From NCBI GenBank assembly GCA_025603075.1, contig MU626277.1, positions 71,537 through 135,536 of the forward strand: DNA of 64,000 nucleotides. Direction: 5' to 3'. Made by a program: the position numbers and the translations under genes. Source of the DNA: Neoconidiobolus thromboides FSU 785. Lineage: Eukaryota > Entomophthoromycota > Entomophthoromycetes > Entomophthorales > Neoconidiobolaceae. Shown here piece after piece: positions 24,888 to 37,078 of this stretch. Each line of letters starts with the position of its first letter. Positions within the stretch are counted from its first letter, which is position 1. The notes beneath the pieces are model-generated. The model saw only the letters and a program-made list of their open reading frames with translations, searched no databases and was not told the DNA's origin.

Positions 24888-25054
24888 TTAAAAAATACAT
24901 ATCAAGTTTCTATTGTTTTATCTAATAAAAATATATTTGTTTTTTCAAATTATATAAAAAAAGGAAATAAATATTATAAAATTATTATTTTATTTTCTAT
25001 TTATTTTATAATTAAGTAGATGAGTTACTATTTCAATAATATAATTCTTATAAT

Positions 25055-27053
25055 TTACTTTGCCCATTCATTTAAATATTCTAATACTTCTAAAGGATCC
25101 ATATTTGCTGGTTTAACAGTTGGTATAACTTTTAAATTTTTATTATTATTTTTAGATACTTTAGCTATATGTTTAACAAATGATCTTAACTCTTCAAAAG
25201 AAGAATGTTCTGAATAAGGTAAACCATAAATAGTTACTTTATCACAAATTGAACTAGGTTTTAAATTATTTAAATCTATTTTTGATGGCGGATTATCTTG
25301 ATTTGCATATTTATTTGAAAAGGTCCACCCTGTTGGCTTAATTCCTAATATGGAATTTAAATTGGGATTTATTAATTTAATTTGTTCAAAATATTCTTTT
25401 AATGATTTAGCATTAATTTGATTCATTGGAAGTATATGAACTTTAGCTTCAGTGGGATCTAAAGTTAATATATTATTTAAATTAATATCCATAAAATTCA
25501 TTAATATTTGAAATTTAGCTTGTGTAACATAAACTTTAGTTTTCAATTGTTTAGCAATATTTAAAAAGATTCTTTCTTTACCAATAGAATAAGATCCAAC
25601 TGCTATTATTCTTCCAATATTTTTCTTTGGTTTTGAAGTAGAAGAAAAGTAATTGAATATTGAATTTTTTAATTTATCTGTAGTAGAAGATAAACTAATA
25701 AATTCATTAGCTAATATAATGGATTTATCAATTACTTGTTTTTGAGATGGAAAGGAATAACTTGGATTACAATAAGTAGTATCGAGATAAAGATAATCTA
25801 AAGGAATTTTAGATAAAATTGAGTTTTCATTTAAATGTATATCTTTATGCACTCGAAAATCTCCACAATGTAAAATACGTGTAAACTTATTGGGATTTGA
25901 ATGATCAATATTATCATCATAAGGTACTTCAAATAAAAATAAAACAGAACCTGGACAACTAATAGAATATATATTATTAATATTAATATATATATTAGAT
26001 AAAAGCTTACTGATTAGCATCAATTAAAATTACTCGAACATTATCAATAATATATAATGTATTTAATTCCAATGGTTTAATATACTCCATGTTCACTCCA
26101 ATTTTAGAATTTAATAAATTAGCTGTAATTTTACTACAAAAGATCCAAGCATGTGAAAATGTTTTTCCAATACCACCATAGTGATCCGAATGAAAATGCG
26201 ATAAAAAATAAGCTTGACATAAAGGTATAGCACCTACATTAAATGCATCTAAACTAAATGTTGTTCCAGGTATTTTTTTACTATCTGGTAAAGGCCTTTT
26301 AATTTTTGATTTGGCATTGTGAAAAATATCAGGTGTAGTATAATATATTGGTTGAGTAGGGTTATGTATTAGAGAACCAAGTGTGATTAATAATTCTTGA
26401 TCATTTAAATCATTTGTTAATTTTATATTGTTATGTGAAGTTATTATAGACTCATTAGATGAAGTTATTATAATTTTCTTTTCTTCTTTTATTACTTTTA
26501 TTTGAACATTATTATCTATCTTCACTTTATTCTGAGATATTGGTTTTAAATTATCATCTTCTATCTTAATCTTTTTTAAATTGAGTTTTGAATCCATCTC
26601 ATTCTTTCTAATCAATTCTTTTTTAAAGTTAATTTCACTCTTTAGACTCGATGTCTTCTTTGTACTAATAACATTAAAATTAGATTGATTTAAACAATTA
26701 TTAATATGAGATTCTCGAAATTCTATTGAATTAATAAATTCAAATTTTAAATTACAAATTGGACAATGAGTTGTCATTTCTTTAATTTTTGTTGTTTTTG
26801 AACTAAAATAGCTACTTTTTGTTTCTATTTTTAATTTACCATGTTTATTGAGTATGACATTTCCACTTGTAGATTTAGAAATGGATGGAAATGAAGATAA
26901 TGTTAAATTTGAATTAGATTGTTTCAATGATATATTTGAAAATTCATCATCACTATTATCAGATATTATAATTACCTCTGACGTCGAATTAATGTCTTTA
27001 TTACATTTACTCTCATCTTTAACAACAGTATCTTCATTTTGTTTATTGATCAT
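25055..27053 (-). CDS. PSO2: PSO2/SNM1 DNA cross-link repair nuclease
   Basis: Protein of 648 residues in two exons, 27053-26011 and 25958-25055. Pso2/SNM1A are 5' exonucleases of the metallo-beta-lactamase/beta-CASP family that process interstrand cross-links. Residues about 97-120 form a UBZ4-type zinc finger (CPIC, then His and Cys in SHINNC) as in SNM1A and yeast Pso2. A low-complexity linker follows. The catalytic part starts near residue 265, with YFLSHFHSDHYGG, LIDANHCPGSVLF (restored across the intron), CGDFR, LDTTYCNP and the beta-CASP end motif PYSEHSSFEELRSFV. The N-terminal 95 residues are acidic and serine-rich. Catalytic histidines and aspartates look intact. It converges with SRPRA (167 bp apart). 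Confidence 0.95.
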
Positions 27054-27442
27054 AATTTATTTGAAATAGAATTTTGAGAAAGATCGATTAGAATTAAGCT
27101 TGACTATAATTGGTAAATTAATGTGAACTTTTATGCATTAACTAAGCATAAAAATCAAAAAAATTTAGCCCAAAACCAAAGATTTTGACTAATTATTCTA
27201 TTGAATTTCAATATTGAAGATAATTTTATTATATGAATTATTTTTTTTACTAATTATTGATAAATTTATAGTTGATTGTATTTGTTATTCTTAATCTTTT
27301 ACTTTAATATTCTATGTAGATTTCAATTGAAATAAAAGCAAACTTTTGTAGTAAAATTTTATTTATTTATTACGTAATTCAACTTTAAATATAAAAACCA
27401 AAATTCATTTTCATTATCTCTTTTTTAATAAAAAAAGTATTA
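27054..27442. other. Divergent intergenic region
   Basis: About 390 bp between the PSO2 and TMEM62-like start codons; it must contain both promoters. It is very AT-rich with T runs and no clear CCAAT box. Confidence 0.4.
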
Positions 27443-29971
27443 ATGTTATTAGCAACTACTATAATAACAAAATTCGTTTATTATACATTTATAAGTCTAT
27501 TAATTTATCGTGGATATACAGTATATTTAGAATCTCAAGGACCACTTTATAGAGACAATAAAGAAAATGAAGTAAATAATAATGATATTACAATTCAAGT
27601 TAAACCAAAAGTAACTCAAACTTCTAATGAAAATGTATTTTGGTTTGTACAAGTAAATAATATTATTGAAATATAGAAATTTAGTTCAATAACAATGATA
27701 ATAATAATAATAATAATAATTATTATTATTAAATAGGTTACCGATATCCATATCTCTGTTTATAATGATGAAGCATTATCTAATTTTCATTTGTTTTTAA
27801 GTGGTATATTACCTATTATTAACCCAGAATTAGTATTAGCTACAGGTGATATTGTCGATGGTAAATCTAAAGATAAAAGAAAATCAAAACAATTTGAAAA
27901 AGAATGGAAATTATATAATTCTGCATTAAAAGTAAGTAAATAATATAGTAACAGTAATAATGTAATAATAATGTAATAATTAATTAATTTTTTATTCATT
28001 TTAGTCAGCAGGAATATTAAATAAAGCAAATTATTGGTTTGATGTTCGTGGTAATCATGATTGTTTTAATGTACCTGAATGGGAACATGAAAATAACTAC
28101 TTTTTAAATTATAGCAGTTTAAAGAAACCTAGTTTTAATTATGTATTAAATAAAAATTACGGCAAATATCAATTTATTTCAATGGATGGTTGGTAAGTTT
28201 ATTCTATTTTAATAATAATTATAATAATAATGATAGTAATAATTAATATATATTAATATGTTTTTTAATTAATTTTTATTTTTAGTCCTAAATATTCTAC
28301 ATCAAGACATTTTAATTTTTTTAGTTATATTGATCGTAAAAAAATGGATTTATTAGAATCTAATTTAAAGGAGGTGAAAGACATTAATCATTCTTTTTTA
28401 ATTAGTCATTATCCAATTACAACAACATTATTTTCAAAATCAAGTAGTAATCAATCATTTAATCAATTATCTTCAAAATCTTCTTTATATTTATGTGGTC
28501 ATTTACATGAATTAATTTATGGTAAATTTATTATATACAATATATATTATATATTATATGTATTATTATTATACTAATATTTAATATTTAATTAGGTATT
28601 GGTATTGATTTAAAACATCATCATGATAATGGCTTACTAGAACTAGAATTAGCTGATTTAGTAGAACATAAAAGTTATCGAATTATTTCAATAGACAATG
28701 ATATTATTAATTTTATTGATAAAAAAATGGATATTAATCAAAATCATCAATTAAATATTGAAGAAAATGAAAAAGGAGACATAGTAACTAAATTACCAAC
28801 AAATATTTATAGTAAGCCTATTATATTGATTACTAATATTAAAGACAATAAATTTATTTTAAATCAACATGATAATTTAAAATTAATGAAAGAAATAGAA
28901 ACTATTCGATTTCTAATATTTAACTCAACTGAAATCAAACATATTAAAATAACGATTGATAATGAGTTATTAACAAATCAAATTCAATTTGTTAAAAACA
29001 ATTTATATGAAATCCAATTTAATAATCAACTGTATTCAAAAAATACTCATCAATTAAGTATTCAAGTTCAAGATAGTAATGATTTTATTGGATGGCATAA
29101 TTTAACATTCAATTTAGACAAATTAAATGAACCTACAGAAATCAATAGTTATGGTAATAAAATAATACAAAGTAATATGGAATATATTATTAAAAATATA
29201 TTTATTATATTATATACAATTGTACTTTCAACTTTATTATTAATGGATTTAATAGTTTATAATAATAATAATAATAATAATAATTTATTACACTATTTTA
29301 TATATAGAAATAAGTATATGTACCAATTATTATTATTTTATTGTTTATATATAATCAATTTTCCAATTTATTATGGTAATTTGGAATCAAGTTATGGTAA
29401 TCCTGGAGTATACATTAAAAATCAAGCAAAATATAATCATCATATTTATATTTATGGTTTGTATTTTCCAAATGAAAATAGTGATAATGAACGTTGGCAA
29501 CCAATATTAGATACCTTTAATATGGGTAATTTTCAATTATTATTTATTGGATTTTATATTATCTATGCTTTATACAAGATTCTTTTTATAATTGAGAAGA
29601 GTAAAGAGGAAAAGAAAGAAAAAGAAAAAGAAAAAGAAAAAGAAAAAGAGAAAGAGAAAGAGAAAGGGAAAGAGAAAGAGAAAGAGAAAGAGAAAGAGAA
29701 AGAGAGAAAAGAAAAAGAAAAAGAAGAAAAACAAGAGAAAGAAGAGAAAGAAGAGAAAGAAGAAAAAAAGAAAACAAATAACTCGTTCTATAAGATTCTT
29801 AGAGGGTTATTAAAGAGTGTTGGTGAAATTGTATTTTCTGGATTTATTCCTATTGTTTTACTTACTTATGTTTATTCAGTATTATCATTGGGATATTATT
29901 ATCAAATTTATTCTATTATCAATTTAAGTTTTATGATATTAACAATAATTAATGTATTGATGTTATATTAA
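27443..29971 (+). CDS. TMEM62: TMEM62-like metallophosphoesterase membrane protein
   Basis: Spliced protein of 734 residues in exons 27443-27652, 27737-27931, 28005-28192, 28286-28521 and 28596-29971. An N-terminal hydrophobic anchor (residues 4-25) is followed by a calcineurin-like phosphoesterase domain with VTDIHIS, LATGDIVDG, VRGNHD, ISHYP and LCGHLHE, which are the metal-binding motifs. A beta-rich middle region and several C-terminal membrane segments follow, as in animal TMEM62 and related plant and fungal proteins, whose substrate is unknown. A Lys-Glu repeat of about 55 residues sits between two membrane segments near residue 614. Introns 1 and 2 contain TAA/ATT simple repeats. Confidence 0.88.
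27697..27735. repeat. ATA/ATT trinucleotide repeat in intron 1
   Basis: Runs of ATA followed by ATT form a perfect AT palindrome inside the first intron of the TMEM62-like gene. Likely a microsatellite. Confidence 0.75.
29609..29775 (+). repeat. GAAAAA/GAGAAA coding microsatellite (Lys-Glu tract)
   Basis: About 28 hexamer units of AAAGAA or AAAGAG type encode an alternating Lys-Glu run in the TMEM62-like protein, between two predicted membrane segments. The purine-only strand gives long open frames on both strands, which explains the spurious Ser/Leu-rich ORF opposite. Confidence 0.9.
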
Positions 29972-30114
29972 TTTTGATGGAATAATAAGAATAAATTTAA
30001 CTTTTAGTTTATTTGATTTTATTTTTAATGCATTTCTATTTTGATTAAAAGTGACTCTAAAATTTGATGATCAAAGTATTTTTTTCATTTTTTATTATTT
30101 TTTAAAATAGTTGA

Positions 30115-31669
30115 ATGTTTCGATTACGTCCAAGTCGAAGAGAGAAATTAATATATAATAATACAACTATTGAAAAATTAAATAGATTAAAACTTAATGA
30201 AGAAGAAGAAAATAAAAATGAATTTTCAATAGAATTAAGTAATCTCAATTAACAATAAGATTTAACAAAAAAATTAAAACATTTCTCTTTTAATTTATAT
30301 TTGAAGATGATGTCCCCTTATCTTCTACTAATTTTTGTATCCGATCAGATAAAATCAAAAATATACTAACTGGATTAGATTGGTCTATAGCTACTTCTGA
30401 ATTTAAAGGGTCTGCATTTTCAAATGATCCTCAATTTAAAAAATATGAAAAATTAAGTTTTATTATATTAAGTAAGTTAATTTTATTTGATTTTATTTCT
30501 ATTATTAAAATAAATTAATAATAATAAATTCTTTAGTTGAAGTAATTGATATAATTAAAAAACAAATGATATTAGATTATGAAATGTTATTATATAAAAT
30601 TAATATTGAAAAAGAAAAAGTGAGAAAAAGAAATGTTAATTTAAAAGAGATTAAAGAAGAAGTATATACTGAAGTTATGATTAGGTAAATAGAATTATTT
30701 TATTTTTATTAATAAATAGCCTTATTAATATGTATTTTGGGTAGTAAAAATGCACTAAATAATAGTAAAAAATTAGTTGTATTTATTAATAATTTTGATC
30801 AAAAGTAAGTATTTGTAAATAGATCTATATATATTAAATATTAATAATAATAATATATTAATAGTTCGTTTATTTGGTCAAAAAGAATAATATTTAATAC
30901 TTCTATTAAAGTAATAATAATTAAGAATCATTAATCATTAATAATAATAATATTAATAATAATAATATTAATAATAATCTATTTTATTTAGGAAGGAACA
31001 ATGCTAAGTTATGTTGATTATTTTCAATCTTTAGGATATGATATAATTTTAGCTAACCCAAATCAAAATTTATTTTATAATGGAAAGCCAATTTATGATA
31101 ATCAAAATAATAATAAATTCAATACTTTAATTATACCTAATCATGATACTTATGAAAATCATATTATTACTTTATTTAAAGATATTATATTGTATGTATT
31201 AATAATATTAATAATATTAAATATAAATATATTAAATATTAACTAATAACTAATTATTTTATTTTAGTCCTTCAAACCCAAATCAATTATATATTATAGG
31301 ACATGGAGATGCTAGTAATGGGATTATTGAATTAATTAATCAATATCCAATAGAAAGTATAAATTATATAAAAGCTATAGCATTAATTGATAGTACTCAT
31401 TCTATTTATTCTATTAATGAAGAAAATCAATTATGGTTTGCTGGTAATGTATTTCATTGGTTAAAATTAGGTGAAAATATCACAGAAGAATCCATAAATA
31501 AATTAACTTCTCGTTTTGGTTGTAATTGTTTTTCAGCTGGTAAGTTGAAATTAATATTTTAAACTTATATGTATTTATTTATATTTGTTTTCTTTTAGGC
31601 AATTATCTCAATGAAGAAAGTATCCCTCAATTAAAATATGAGATTTCCAGTTTCTTTGAATCTCATTAA
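30115..31669 (+). CDS. ARB2: ARB2/FAM172-domain protein
   Basis: Spliced protein of 361 residues in exons 30115-30238, 30307-30471, 30537-30684, 30745-30804, 30865-30910, 30992-31191, 31268-31539 and 31599-31669. The second half has the Arb2 alpha/beta-hydrolase-like fold: GYDIILANPNQNLF, an H-x-x-Y-E segment (NHDTYENHIITLFKDII), LYIIGHGDASNG, IKAIALIDSTHSIY and the closing CNCFSAGNYLNEES. Fission yeast Arb2 is part of the Argonaute siRNA chaperone complex, and animal FAM172A is a nuclear cofactor; the role here is inferred from that. The usual nucleophile elbow GHSxGG reads GHGDAS, so the serine is missing and an enzymatic role is unlikely. The first 120 residues are charged and unrecognised. 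Confidence 0.83.
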
Positions 31670-31933
31670 GCTATTAAATATATAAGTAAAAGTTAATAAT
31701 TTGCAAATAAATAAAAAGTATATTTTAAAAAAAAAGAGATTCTTATTTTATACTATATAATTTTAATCAATTCAACATGATTCCATTATTATTTCAAAAG
31801 AGGGAAGTGATTACAAAAAAAGAAAATAGCTAATAAAGATTCTATAAAAAAAAGCTTATAATAAAGAAGAAGAGTCTTGGTGGTAGATAAAATTAACATA
31901 ATTTAACATTCAATCAACTCAATATGATTTCGA

Positions 31934-32618
31934 TTAATCTTCCATTTCATTAACCTTATTTTCTTGATTTCTAACTTTATCCAAAGATTGTTGAATAGTT
32001 TCTTTTTCAAATGGTAACATATTAAGATGATGTTGTACTTCTTTAATAGCTGTTTGTTTCTCTCTTTCTTTATTACCTTGCATACTATATATATAATATT
32101 AATAAATAAAATAAAATTTAATATTAAATAATTAAATTACCGATTCTTGAAATAATTACGCTCTCTTTTGGCACGAATTTCAGTAACCCTTTTAATAACA
32201 TTGATTGTATTACTCATTAAATTACGATCATATCGTACAGGAATATTACGTCTCTTTTCAAATTCAAAAGTGGAATCCTATAAAATAGAACTGTTAAATA
32301 ATCTGTTTATAAAATAAATTAATAAATTTGAATTACAATAACCATTTCTTTTCCAGCACTTTTTCTAAATGCCTTTGTCCATCTAACTTTACGTGGATTA
32401 CGCTTCATTTTAAAGTTTTTATGACATTTGGAACGACAGAATCGAAAAGTCTATTATTAAATTTTAAAAAATAATCTTTAGTAAATATTCAATTATTACT
32501 ATTTTAAATTAATAATTGATTATAAAATTCAACTTACTTTACTATCATTTCTAACAAACATAACACCATGACCTGGATAACAACTTGAGGAACAAAAATA
32601 ACACTTTTCAATTCTCAT
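31934..32618 (-). CDS. RLP24: Ribosome biogenesis protein RLP24
   Basis: Spliced protein of 160 residues in exons 32618-32538, 32450-32337, 32277-32141 and 32084-31934. Rlp24 is the placeholder for ribosomal protein eL24 in pre-60S particles; the AAA ATPase Drg1/Afg2 removes it in the cytoplasm. The sequence shows the L24e zinc site [13 protein letters not shown] and [16 protein letters not shown], then [16 protein letters not shown]. The RLP24-type extension beyond the L24e core ([15 protein letters not shown]) and a charged C-terminal helix distinguish it from eL24. Start is the ATG directly before the zinc site. It is divergent from eIF3d with 211 bp between start codons. Confidence 0.95.
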
Positions 32619-32829
32619 CTTTTTAAAATGGACTTTTTATTAAAAAGAAAGTAGTTATTTTCAATTAATTTCAAATAATGTACTTTTTGTTCCTTCATTT
32701 CATTGGCTATTTTTCATTGAATTTCAATTCCATTTTCTCATGGAATATGGGATTTTTAAGCTGACAATTTCAAGTAAAAAAATTAATTAGAATTTTAAAA
32801 AAAATTTTACTTTAAAAAAAAAGAAAAAT
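32619..32829. promoter_or_regulatory. Bidirectional promoter of RLP24 and eIF3d
   Basis: 211 bp between two divergent translation-related genes. A CCAAT box (ATTGG on the + strand, 32702-32706) sits near the middle, and a short inverted repeat ATTCCA/TGGAAT lies at 32728-32746. Sharing one promoter would let ribosome assembly and initiation genes respond together; that is inference. Confidence 0.45.
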
Positions 32830-34666
32830 ATGACTTCCAACGGTGCTAAACCTAGTTTTCAATTACCTATTGTAGAAGATAATGAATTATCTTGGGGACC
32901 AAATATGAGCCATTTAGATAAAAATTTTAATCAAATACCATATGCTCCATTTTCTAAAAGTGATCGTATTGGTAAGTTTGCTGATTGGTCTAATGAAGCT
33001 AATAATCGTCAATTGGATAATAATCGTAAACAAGGTAGAAAAGGTAAAATTTAAAATAGTTTAATAATATAGAATTTTATGTGATATTTATCTATTTTCT
33101 TTTTTTATTTAATATAGAACAAGCTTATGGTGCTAGTGGTGAAAATCCATTTGCTTTCCATAATATTGACGACGCTTCTTTCTCTTTAGTAGATTCTAAA
33201 ACTATTCAGAAAAAAACTACTTTAACTAAAGGGGTAATAATAACTAAGTTGTTTAATTTGATTCTATTTATTAATATTAATGATAGAATACAAGAACCAA
33301 TACTCAAAAAACAAATGTACGTAATACTGGTAATCAAAAGGGTAATACTAATACCAAACATAATGCTAATAATAAGCAAAATAATAATCGTTATGGTTAT
33401 AATAATTATGATCGTGTAAGTTTTAAATTGATTTAAATTGATTTATAAAATTTATTTAAATTTAAATTTTAGCGTACTAAAGATGCTTCTGTACGTATTC
33501 AACCTGAATGGACTGTTGTTGAAGATATTGAACTTAATCGTATTGCCAAATTAAGTCATAACGTAATTGATCCAGTTGATTTATCTATTCATGGACAATT
33601 ATATCATTATAATAAGAAATTTGATAAACCAACTACTAATGATAGTTTATTAAAAACAAATAATGAAGAACTTAAATATAGTTTATCAACTAGTGAAGAT
33701 CCAATTTTACAAGAATATGCTAAAACAGAAGATGCCACTGTATTTATTACTGATACTATATTAGCTTTATTAATGTGTTCACCAAGATCAGTACAACCTT
33801 GGGATATTTTAGTTAATCGTATTGGTGATAAATTATTCTTTGATAAACGTAAAGGTGGTCCAATTGATTCTATTACAGTCAATGAAAATGCATCTGATCC
33901 ACCATCTGAAGTTCAAAATGGTACTGAAAAGGAAAATTTAAATTCACCAGCTTCCTTATCTCAAGAAGCATTACAAATTAATCAAGCTTTCTTAAATCAA
34001 GTATTAGATTCTAGTAAATTAAAAACATTTGAAAAACCAAATCCATTTTATGATAGTAATATCAATACTACTGAAGTTGGTTCAGCTGCCTATCGTTATC
34101 GTCGATTTGAATTAGATACTGAAATTGGTTTAATTGTACGTACTGAAGTAGATGGTGTACAAAAAGGTAGTGATGGTACTGATAAATATTTATTAGTAAG
34201 AGCCTTAAATGAATTTGATTCTAAAGCACAAGGGTCAGGAGGTGCTTTAGATTGGAGAAGTAAATTAGATAGTCAACGAGGAGCAGTTGTAGCCACCGAA
34301 ATGAAGAATAACAATTGTAAATTAACTCGATGGGCAGTACAAGCTATATTAGCTAATGCTAATTTACTTAAATTGGGATGGGTATCACGTATTAATCCAA
34401 AAGACAATCGTCGTCATCAAATATTAACTACAATGCAATATCGACCAAATGATTTTGTTTCTCAAATGAATTTCCAATTTTCTTCTGGTTGGGGTATTGT
34501 TTATGCTATTGTTCGTCTCTGTCTTACTCTTGAAGAAGGTAAATATATCCTCGTTAAGGACCCTATTAAGCCTATTGTTAAATTGTATTCTATTCCGGAA
34601 GATACTGAATCAAATGATCTTGATGCTCCTGAAATGAAAATTGAAGGTGAAGATAAAAATGTTTAA
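32830..34666 (+). CDS. EIF3D: Translation initiation factor 3 subunit D
   Basis: Spliced protein of 550 residues in exons 32830-33043, 33118-33233, 33287-33415 and 33473-34666. eIF3d is a peripheral eIF3 subunit with a cap-binding domain in other eukaryotes. The start PSFQLPIVEDNELSWGP with YAPFSKSDRIGKFADW is the N-terminal signature. An RNA-binding-like Asn/Thr/Lys/Arg-rich linker follows (exon 3), then the globular domain with RIQPEWTVVEDIELNRIAKL, LMCSPRSVQPWDI, FFDKRKGGPIDSITVNE and ALDWRSKLDSQRGAVVATE. The tail is acidic. Length matches the family (about 550). Yeast S. cerevisiae lacks this subunit, so its presence fits other fungal lineages. Confidence 0.97.
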
Positions 34667-35377
34667 GTGTTTTTATTTTAGCTGATTTGAAAAAATTAAT
34701 ATTAAAATAGAAATGATTTAAATTTAATTTTGGATTTTAATGGTTTTATTTAATATTTTAAAGGTTATTGAATTAGTTTATTTATTTATTTTTGATACTA
34801 CAATAATTATAAAGATTAATAATTATATATATTATTCATTATTCGTATTTTCATTTAAATATTCATAAATCCAAAAGTAATTTTACAAGATTTTATTATA
34901 TCAAATTAGTATTAAAGAGTTTACTTACTTAACTACCTATTATATAATTAATTATATTTTGCTATACGTTAAAAACAAAAAAAAGGATTATAATAGTATA
35001 AAAGGATAGTAGAGTTTTAATATAAATTACTAAAATTAATTTAATATTGTTATTTTATCAGTTACTTACTGTTTTTATATTATATTGATTAACCCTTTAT
35101 TACAATATTAATTATTTATCAATTTGATATCTCATTAGTCATTTATTAATATATTAGTACATCAGTTGCTTATAGCAATTATGCAAAGTAAACTAATATA
35201 AAAAGTCATGTTTATTAGTCTAAAAACTTTATCTTTTATTTTTTATTTTTAACTTATTTTACTAATTTATCATCTTTGGTATTAAATACGACTCAAATCG
35301 AGTTGATTTATATTCCTATATTATAATATAGTTACAATCATTCAAAATATTAACAAACAATAACAAACTCATAATAT

Positions 35378-36027
35378 GACTATAGATAAAAGTACTGATT
35401 AAGTTTTCCATTTGACTTTGCTAAACAGTGAGGCTTTCACTTTAAGTGTCTCTGACAAGAATTTTAATATTTGTAAAACATCACTTCAATGTGCAATTAG
35501 AATGTATCTGTTGGGTGTTGATTTCTTAGAAGGTGAAATACATAGTAAAAAAGCTGAAGTATATCCTTGAGAGAATTTTATCGAATTAATAGTTGAAAAA
35601 TTTAAATATCGGTGAATGTTGTATTCAAGGATTGTAGTATGCTAGAGATTGGATCCAGAAATGAAGAGGATAGAAAATCAGTATCAAATCAATAATAGGA
35701 AGTTATGGATATAAAAGCCCCAATATTTAAAGGACGAGATAATTCAGAAATTATTATGCGTTTAACTTTGTTAAATATTGTGTGTGAGTTTATTGATAGA
35801 GTTAAAGGAAAAATTAACTCAAGTCTAGCATTTATGGAAAAGTTATTTTATGTAACCATTTATTAAAAACTTATTATAGTAACTTTTGTACCAGATGACG
35901 CTTCATCATTTAATAATTTACTAATATCAACTAAATTTTTACTCAATAAAATTCCCCCCCTTCCGATTATTTATAAATATATGAGAGTTAAAGCTATATA
36001 TTTTCATTGTAGAAGTTCCAACCATGT
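35378..36027 (+). pseudogene. Decayed gag-like reading frame
   Basis: Protein-like segments are interrupted by stops: a first part (from the ATG near 35378, with an early TAA) reads about 60 codons including CKTSLQCAIRMYLLGVDFLE and ends in TGA. A second part from about 35706 reads MDIKAPIFKGRDNSEIIM and continues about 55 codons to a TAA, then resumes to YFHCRSSNHV near 36027. The pattern, a PIFKGRDN-like start and a Cys/His-containing end, resembles a retrotransposon gag remnant, but no pol motifs or long terminal repeats are visible. This is a weak call and could be another decayed gene. Confidence 0.27.
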
Positions 36028-36201
36028 AAGTAGTCTTTTGAAATTTATAAAAAAGTTAAATAAAGAGCGTTTTATTTTATACATTAGTTTATAATTAAAA
36101 GTTTTCAAATATTTTTAATATGTTATTGGTTTTAAATTTTATATAAGCAAACTTATCAAATATCCTATATACCTTATACTTTACACAAAGATAGTTCATT
36201 T

Positions 36202-36299
36202 GGGGATGTATTTTTTTGTTTAAGAATTTTACTACAACCTTTCCACTCAAATAGTGCTTAAAAAAATGGAAAAATAATGAAACCAAAAAAAACAGCCCC
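36202..36299 (-). mobile_element. Miniature inverted-repeat element, copy 9
   Basis: 98 bp in reverse orientation, GGGGATG to CAGCCCC, flanked on both sides by ATTT in the same orientation. With copy 8 it supports a 4-bp target-site duplication. The core TTTCCACTCAAATAGTGCTT is intact. Confidence 0.87.
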
Positions 36300-37078
36300 A
36301 TTTGCTAAAGATAGCAAAATTTGCATTTTAAAAATTGTGATTTTTAGATGAAATAAATTCCTATCAAAAACAATACTATGGAATTAGAATAGCTATAGCT
36401 AACTTATAAAAGACTAGTTGATTTTAAAGTATTTTTAAATTGATATTCTATACTACTTTTAATTAAAAGCATCACTAGTTTTAATGCTGTTGAGTTTAGG
36501 GCTAGTTTCACTGTTAGTTAAGTGCAAGGTTTTGATTCCTAAAATTAGAGTTCTATTATAGTCATTATACTTTGACAGATCTATTTCATCATTTCTATAA
36601 TGAATATGTCATTTTGTTTCATTTTTCTGTCCATTTTCTATTCAATATTAATTTCGTCCGATTTGCTAATAAAGTTCTTAAAAAATGTCCGCAGAAATAT
36701 TTTATATATTATCAATGTCTAAAAATTAAAGTTGCACAATAAAATATATACAAGGTTTATTAATATTCTTAATAAAAATGTTATAAAATGGTATTAAATT
36801 ACTATTTTAGTAAGATTAAAATTTTAGATAAAAATTTTACCATGTAGTTAGGCCGCTTATTATAAAAATCAACTTACAAAGTTTGGAATCAAAAGTGAAT
36901 GATGATTTTATTTGATTTGAAACAGGCATAATCCAATCAAACGTAATTTTAACCATAATAAAACTGGGTTGAGTGATGTTATTTTTAACTGGTGATGTCA
37001 TGCTTCGGTAACTTCAAAGGACATATAAAAATCAAACAAACATAATTTTATTTCTTTTTTATTATAAAATTATTTAAA

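Larger units (their letters stand above)
34667..37078. other. Intergenic region with decayed ORF and miniature element
   Basis: About 2.4 kb between eIF3d and the DM9 gene. It contains a decayed gag-like reading frame at about 35378-36027 and miniature element copy 9. The rest is AT-rich without a supported gene. Confidence 0.5.

Noticed and set aside
29586-29813. Ser/Leu and Lys/Arg-rich ORFs over the purine hexamer repeat
   Set aside because: They are by-products of the stop-free microsatellite inside the TMEM62-like gene.
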